A stretch of 64,000 nt of DNA, taken from positions 38,376,053 through 38,440,052 of the forward strand of contig OY821775.1 of the NCBI GenBank assembly GCA_963682175.1, read 5' to 3'. Position numbers and translations under genes: made by a program. Source of the DNA: Triglochin maritima (taxonomy: Eukaryota; Streptophyta; Magnoliopsida; Alismatales; Juncaginaceae). The notes under the pieces are model-generated. The model ran no database searches, had not been told where the DNA came from, and saw nothing but the letters and a program-made list of their open reading frames with translations. Numbering within the stretch: the first letter of the stretch is position 1; each line of letters opens with the position of its first letter. Shown here one piece after another: positions 58,774-64,000 of this stretch.

Positions 58774-59418
58774 TTATTTGAGTCTAGAACATAAAGAGAC
58801 GAGAGTCCCTCTACCAATCGTCTTCCCTGAGATACGATCCTGAAATATGACATCAAAAGGAGTAAAGATAATATTGCAATTTAATTTTGTTGTGATTTTT
58901 ACTATAGATAGTAAGTTAGAGTCAAAAGAAAGTACATACAAAATATCTTTAGCTACTTGGTCCAATAATTTCATATCACCTATTCCCTTTATTTCTACTT
59001 GATTTCTATTAGCTACAGTAACAAATTTATTAAGGAGTGATAAGTTGGTTTTGATATTTGTTAACAAGGTAGAATTTTCGGTCATATGATCGGTAGCACC
59101 CGAGTCAATAATCCATTTACTACCAGAATAATTATCAGAAAATAAGGCAGTATAATTATCTAAAACTTCTACCATACCTGCATAATTACCTGAAATCTGG
59201 GATTTGTTCTGCAAAATTGAGTTCAAGTGGAACAGGAGATGATTAAGTTGGTTTTGGTCTGTATTGGGCTCACTTGAGGAGTCTCGACCCGCTAGGCCCA
59301 TGCTTGGTCGGCTATAAGAACCATCTACAAGTCCGGTTCTATTCGGGTTGGGAGGATACTCGATTCCTCCGGTCGGATCCATGCTTGTATAAAGACCGCG
59401 CGATCCGATAGTTGACAT
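58774..59418 (-). pseudogene. C2 copia protease region
   Basis: A 214-codon frame contains KWIIDSGATDHMTENS, the D-S-G active site of copia protease, followed by VANRNQVEIKGIGDM and NLLSIVKITTKLNC. The N-terminal linker is S/G/P-rich. Frames upstream (gag) and downstream (integrase) are offset or interrupted. Confidence 0.88.
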
Positions 59419-59565
59419 TTTATATCTGTCCTGCTAGATAAAATTAGGGTTAGGGTTGGTCTGGTGGCCACCGCCGGAGATGGTGGCATTGTAGCCGCTG
59501 CCTCCTGATGATACCCCAGTGCTCCTCCCGTCCCCTCCTCCTCTTCTGTCGTTGTCTTTTGGTGG

Positions 59566-60438
59566 TCAGAGATGAGGGTAGAGGAACCAGCAATTGTTCT
59601 TGTTGTGTCCCATTTTTTTGCAGTTCTCGCAGTGTTCGTCTTTCCGATTCCCGTATCTCTTCTTGTTGTTTTGATTTTGGGTTTGGTTTTGAGGTTTTCC
59701 GGCGAAAAAGGCTTGCTTTTCTTCTATTTCAGTTGTCGGGTTCCCTTGCAGAGGAGTTGTGGTTCTTCGTCGGGTTTCTTGGCGAAGAACCATGGCGATG
59801 ACTGCAGCAAGGGGAGGGAGCTCGGGTGCCATGAGAACTTGGCTCCTGCTGCCTTCGAAGCTTGCGTCGAGACCTACCAGAAACTGGTAGATCCGGTCTT
59901 GCTCTGTTCTTTGTTGGATGATTTTGGCATCGACTGTCGGAGGTTCGTAAACTCCCAACTCGTCCCATGCTTTTCTGAGAGTGCCAAGGTACTCAGTGAT
60001 ACCTCTTTGATTTTGGCGAGTCTATGAGATTTCCTGTTTAATTTTGAATACATGTGCGAAATTCTACGCCTTTCCGTAGTGCTCGTGGATGGCGTCCCAG
60101 AGTTCCTTTGCACTTTCTTTGTAGAGCAAGATCTCCCCGATGTGTGGTTGCATAGATGTAATCACCCACGACATGACCAGGTGTTCCATGTTTTGCCACT
60201 CTTCTTGTTTGGTCTCCGTCTCTGGCCCTTCTGGGTTTTTTGTACGCCCGTTGATGTGACCAACTCTCCCTCTGCCACTGAGGGAAAGAGTCACCGCCCG
60301 AGCCCAAGACAAGTAGTTTGTACCATTGAAGAGGGTGGAGACGAGTCGAGATGTAGAGTTGGCGTCTTGGTTGCCTGTGTTTCCAGACATGGTTTTGGTG
60401 GTTTTGAGGGTTTGGATGTTGGTTTCGTCGACCTTCAA
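59566..60438 (-). pseudogene. C2 copia gag, frameshifted
   Basis: The N-terminal half (60064-60438) has LVSTLFNGTNYLSWARAVTLSL and LWDAIHEHYGKA, the copia gag_3 type. The C-terminal half (59566-59958) has RIYQFLVGLDASFEGSRSQVL and the CCHC knuckle CENCKKMGHNKNNC. Breaks between about 59958 and 60064 shift the frame. Long frames on the opposite strand are shadows of this gene. Confidence 0.88.
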
Positions 60439-60489
60439 CCCCCTTGATTGAGGTCATGACCACTGGGGAGAGGCTGAGGTCGGATCAGT

Positions 60490-60501
60490 GTTCTGATACC
60501 A
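60490..60501 (-). promoter_or_regulatory. C2 primer binding site
   Basis: The minus strand reads TGGTATCAGAAC directly after the 5' LTR, complementary to initiator-Met tRNA apart from the last bases. Confidence 0.88.
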
Positions 60502-60737
60502 TGTAGAAATCGATGCTCAGGAAGGTTTTTGTATTCTGTTTGTGATATTATTCTTGTATGGAATGATTACATGAATTTATATATGCGTGAGTGCTAAAAT
60601 AACCGTTGTACAAGATTTGTAATGTTTCCTTGTGTATGCCTTGATGGTGGATGGTTTCCTTAGATGGATATCAGATTGGGCTGTGTTGAAATCAGAGCTC
60701 CAACGGTTGGATTCCGCAATTGGTATGTTTCTCGACA
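60502..60737 (-). mobile_element. C2 copia 5' LTR
   Basis: It is 236 bp, the same length as the LTR at 10950-11185. GACAA follows at 60738-60742, the partner of 10945-10949. Confidence 0.9.
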
Positions 60738-61215
60738 GACAATGAGTCGTCCGACAAGTCAATATGTTATTTAAGATCTAATTTGTACATATATAAACTT
60801 TTAGTTCCCTGATGGCGGGTCTTTCATTGAGACGGTTATGTTATTTGGATCGTTGCTTTGATGTGTATGCACATTTACTTCCTAGATAATGGTTCTTACA
60901 ACGGGTCACTTCTCCCTTGATTCTAATATCGACATCTATAGACATTTAAGTCCCGGACAATGAGTCTTTCTTCTGGGCACTTATGTTATTTGGTTTCTGG
61001 TTTTCTTTATATGCATATTTATGCTAGGAGAAACAAAAAAGTGATAAACCACATCGAAAATGTCTGAAAATAAACAAGGGGATTAGTTAGACAGAAAAAT
61101 AAGAAAATGTAATAGACATAAAACACAAGGTCATCGATCATATCGAAAATGTTAGAACATAAATAGCAAGGTCATCAACCTTGTAAATTCATGAAAAATG
61201 ATCATTTTTTAAGTT
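60738..61215. repeat. Foldback-like repeat, right part
   Basis: The segment 60743-61010 continues the ~75-bp direct repeats (GTATGCACATTTACTTCC near 60862) that end at 10949. The segment 61030-61215 carries about three units of the TTCGATATG...GATGACCTTG repeat in inverted orientation relative to 9740-10590. Confidence 0.6.
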
Positions 61216-62280
61216 GCTTGGAACATGGCGAATTGGGGATTGAAATTGGTTGTCTTTGTGAGAGAAATACAAATTTGTGTTTACATCGATCTCTTAAAAA
61301 TTGTTTTTTAACTACCAGATTAAAACAAATGCGTTGGAAATTAAGATTGTGACATGTAAGACCAAATCAATGAGTTGAACTGCAAAACCCTTAAACAATA
61401 AAAAAAAACTGTGAGTTGTAATATTCTCTTTTCCACATAGGAGAAGGCGTGGAAAAAACGTGTATTTTGAGGGTCTGCGTCTCACAATCCTTTTAACAAA
61501 TTTAGATTTCAAAATATCTCTTCATCCATTTTGTTTCTTGATGATTGATTTTATGAATCCTTACAAATCAAGCCTCAAAGCTATTGTAAACTACACCCCA
61601 TGGTTTTAAAAATCGGTTTCTCAAACCAAAAATTGGTGATTTGATCCTCCTATATTTGTTCTCTTTTTCATAGCTAAAGAGTAAGTATTACAAACTCTAT
61701 GATTTTACCAAAAATATTTGTTTACACATAATTATTTTAAAAATGTAAGATTTGAATTCGATGCTAATTAGAAAAGGAAATTGAAACGGAAGTTTCAAAG
61801 GCTTTATTCACCCAATCGGGGCCGCAATCGTTGACACCCTTACATTGATCATTTTGTAAAACAGAGTAAAATTAGACCCACTAATTCTTTTTAAATAAAG
61901 CCCATGTCCAGTATGTTTTTGGAGAAATCGAAGCCCAATTCTTGAGAGGTCTCAAGTTAAAGAACTAATAGTTGTCGACTGTCGAGCAATACTTGGAGAA
62001 GTTACAAACTTGCCTTATTGTTGTGCACTTGTGTAATTATCTTCGACATGCTAACGATACGTTCAAAATGCAACCTTTTTCATAGAAATCAGCATTAAGA
62101 CGCACTGTAAAGAAACAACAGCAACGACTTGTCTCATATAGATTGATCACTGAAAATGAGTTGGATAAATTTTCCTTCCTTAAAGCATGTGTAGTTGTGA
62201 CATATTCGTATCCCTCTGCTTTTCTTTCATTCTTTGATTTCAACAACAATTACACTAGTGATAGCAATCATGTATTAATA
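61216..62280. other. AT-rich spacer 3' of the pectinesterase
   Basis: No gene, RNA gene or element was recognised. It lies downstream of the pectinesterase stop codon, so it should hold the 3' untranslated region and polyadenylation signal next to 62280, but no clear signal could be fixed. Confidence 0.4.
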
Positions 62281-63584
62281 TCACGAGTTAACCCACTCGG
62301 CGCCATCGATGTAGTTCAATGAAAGAAAAGGCTTAGCTTCCTGGTCGGTGAGTTCCCTCGACCATGACACTCTCCCGGCATAACTAGCTCCGGGTCCAGT
62401 GCACTTGTACTGCCCATAGAACACAGTCCTACAGAACAACACAAAAAGATAAGGTGATTAAAAATTAACATGTGACTTTAGGAGATTAAGCTCCAATCAT
62501 TGGAAGTAATACTTTTATTTCGAAGTGCAAGTCCCACTCAAGCGAAACAAAGTTTGGGTACGCATGGTACATATATACTAACATGTTAGAAGTTCTCATC
62601 AATTATGTGGTTCTGATTCTAGAAGACCACAATGGTCCGCCTAACCAATTTCCAAATCTTTTTATGTCCAAAAAGATGTGGAGGAGAAGCTGTGGGTGAC
62701 GCATCATAGCATTAGAGGAGAGTATAAATCCATTGTATCTTAATGTTTGCTTTGTTTAAGAAGTCAAAGCATCTCCTTTATTGAACTTCGAAAGTTAAAA
62801 AGGAAGCATCCAAAATCCATATCACACCATAACGAGTCCAAAGTCTAAACCTGATGTACAGAAACATCGTCCGTAAATCCGTAACTCTGCTATGTTTGAT
62901 TTCTCTGAAAATTATGGCAATAATTTCATAAACATCTTCCAATTAATTAGAAAACAAAACATTAATTATATACCTGGATAGTTCATTGTATCTTAATTGT
63001 CATTTAATGGGATAAAAACTTTCAATTGTCCCTCATATTGGCAGTCCTTTCGTACTTGATTTTGAAATTACAATGTGGAGCCTTTTAAGCCGATTTCATA
63101 TGAAACTGAATTTATTTTACATTGATTTTTATGAAATGTAATATTAACGTCAAAACCTCCATATGCTGTTTCAAAATCATGCCAAGCACGAAGGAACTAT
63201 TATGATGATTTCAGTTAAATTGAAGCCAGTCTGACATACAAACATTGAAGAGTATTGTTGATATCTTGAATTACTCAGAAAATATTTAAAAAGAATTCAC
63301 CATAATCAATCATAGTAGAGGAAGAAATGGCAACGAAGGGTATCTTACATTTCTCTGTTGTGGTCACCCCAGTTGTACCATCCCTTGGGAATAATAATGT
63401 TGTCCATGTAGGTGTAAGCAAACACAACTCTTGAGAAGGATCCCCAAGCTCTGCCCAAGTAGAGTGCACCAGAGCCAGTGACTTTGCAGTTCACAAATGA
63501 GAATCCTGTGTCGTCCAGCATGCTCATCCTGTTCTGGGCAGTGAGTGCTCCATAATTTCGAGCTATGGCATGCACGTGACAACC
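62281..63584 (-). CDS. Pectinesterase, last two exons (partial)
   Basis: Exons at 63349-63584 (236 bp) and 62281-62428 (148 bp) join across a GT-AG intron (62429-63348), splitting the Met codon of NREM-TVFYGQY. The first encodes [18 protein letters not shown] and [23 protein letters not shown] with the family Arg/Trp substrate site (LGRAWG). The second has [20 protein letters not shown] and ends [13 protein letters not shown]. Pectinesterases (CE8) remove methyl esters from cell-wall homogalacturonan. LGRAWG instead of LGRPWG fits the PME53/PME31-type group without a pro-domain. The catalytic aspartates and the signal peptide lie in exons beyond the window. No disabling change is seen. Confidence 0.93.
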
Positions 63585-64000
63585 CTACATCATGTTGTTA
63601 CTATTGTTACAATCCTTGGGATGCATTTCAATGAGGTGGTGAAGTTATGTTCATGAATTGGCTTCTTGGTTGTTTGTGTAAAAAGGGTTGGTCTACCACC
63701 TCAGTTAAACCGAAGTACTTAATTAGTGGATGATAGATTCAAATATATATATATAGTCGTAGGTATAAGTCTTTGCTTATAATTGCAATAAAACGAAGGT
63801 TAAACTTGTTCGGACGTTCTAATTGAGATGATTGCACGACGGCAAAGTAGAGAATGATATAATTCATATTTATCTTGTAATAGTAATTTCTGCCTTGTCT
63901 TTGTGTTTCTAGGGTTCTTAGAAGTTGTTATAAAAAGTGCTTTAAATCTTATAACTGTTTTGCTCTCTTATGGCGTGCTTCTATTTTACTATTTTTTATA
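63585..64000 (-). other. Pectinesterase intron (partial)
   Basis: An acceptor (ATGTAG on the minus strand, 63585-63590) precedes the exon. The rest is AT-rich with a short TA repeat near 63745 and no coding match, so it is taken as intron. The upstream exons lie beyond 64000. Confidence 0.7.

Noticed and set aside
59508..60447. Long plus-strand open frames of 97-151 codons
   Set aside because: They are antisense shadows of the C2 gag, which has clear gag and CCHC motifs on the minus strand.
1..64000. tRNA or rRNA genes
   Set aside because: Only primer-binding sites complementary to tRNA 3' ends were found. No cloverleaf or rRNA sequence was recognised by reading, although a covariance-model scan was not possible.

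Overview
This window is intergenic plant DNA, almost certainly from a eudicot. It holds one recognisable host gene fragment, the last two exons of a pectinesterase on the minus strand at the right end (62281-63584). Nearly everything else is a deep nest of LTR retrotransposons and their debris. The plant origin follows from the Ty1/copia and Ty3/gypsy proteins, primer sites matching plant initiator-Met and Asp tRNAs, a hAT-like MITE, a plant-mobile-domain relic and the spliced pectinesterase.

Layout. 1-4340: a solo LTR of a Sirevirus-like copia family (S2, 209-1657), a LINE 3' relic, an LTR fragment, a plant-mobile-domain relic and a GC-rich nested inverted repeat. 4340-8453: copy A of a segmental duplication, ending in an LTR-like block. 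9650-10949: left arm of a foldback-like repeat carrying a MITE. 10950-15033: 3' part of copia element C2 (minus), with a solo gypsy LTR in its RNase H. 15034-20451: decayed Tekay/Del-like gypsy (minus), with solo LTR S3 in its gag. 20452-35995: copy B of the duplication, split by copia element C1 (20668-32079, plus), which is itself split by a young gag-only Sirevirus-like element S1 (22994-28114, minus). 36002-57121: gypsy family G1 (minus) as LTR-unit-LTR-unit-LTR, the second unit split by gypsy element G2 (46538-53975, minus). 57122-60737: 5' part of C2 (minus). 60738-61215: right arm of the foldback-like repeat. 62281-64000: pectinesterase.

History. Target-site duplications (TSDs) could be read directly for S2 (AAGAT), S3 (CCTAT), C1 (CTCGT), S1 (TTTAC), G2 (GGCTG), the solo G1 LTR (CTCGT) and C2 (GACAA). 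The two GACAA copies lie about 49.8 kb apart. C2 segments on the two sides overlap by about 1.4 kb, and copies A and B lie in the same order, so a tandem duplication of the locus after C2 inserted explains the layout. Copy A still has the unoccupied C1 target site. LTR divergence judged by eye gives the order C2 oldest, then C1, then G2, with S1 youngest (no LTR difference seen).

Most unusual signal. The S-family LTRs and an LTR-like block of a different repeat share arrays of the 10-bp palindrome CGGTCGACCG, set in pairs with starts about 19-23 bp apart (about two helical turns). The G1 and G2 sequences carry other GC-rich palindromes. Three of the families here (S1, G1, G2) are gag-only or gag-protease-only and would need another element to supply reverse transcriptase and integrase.
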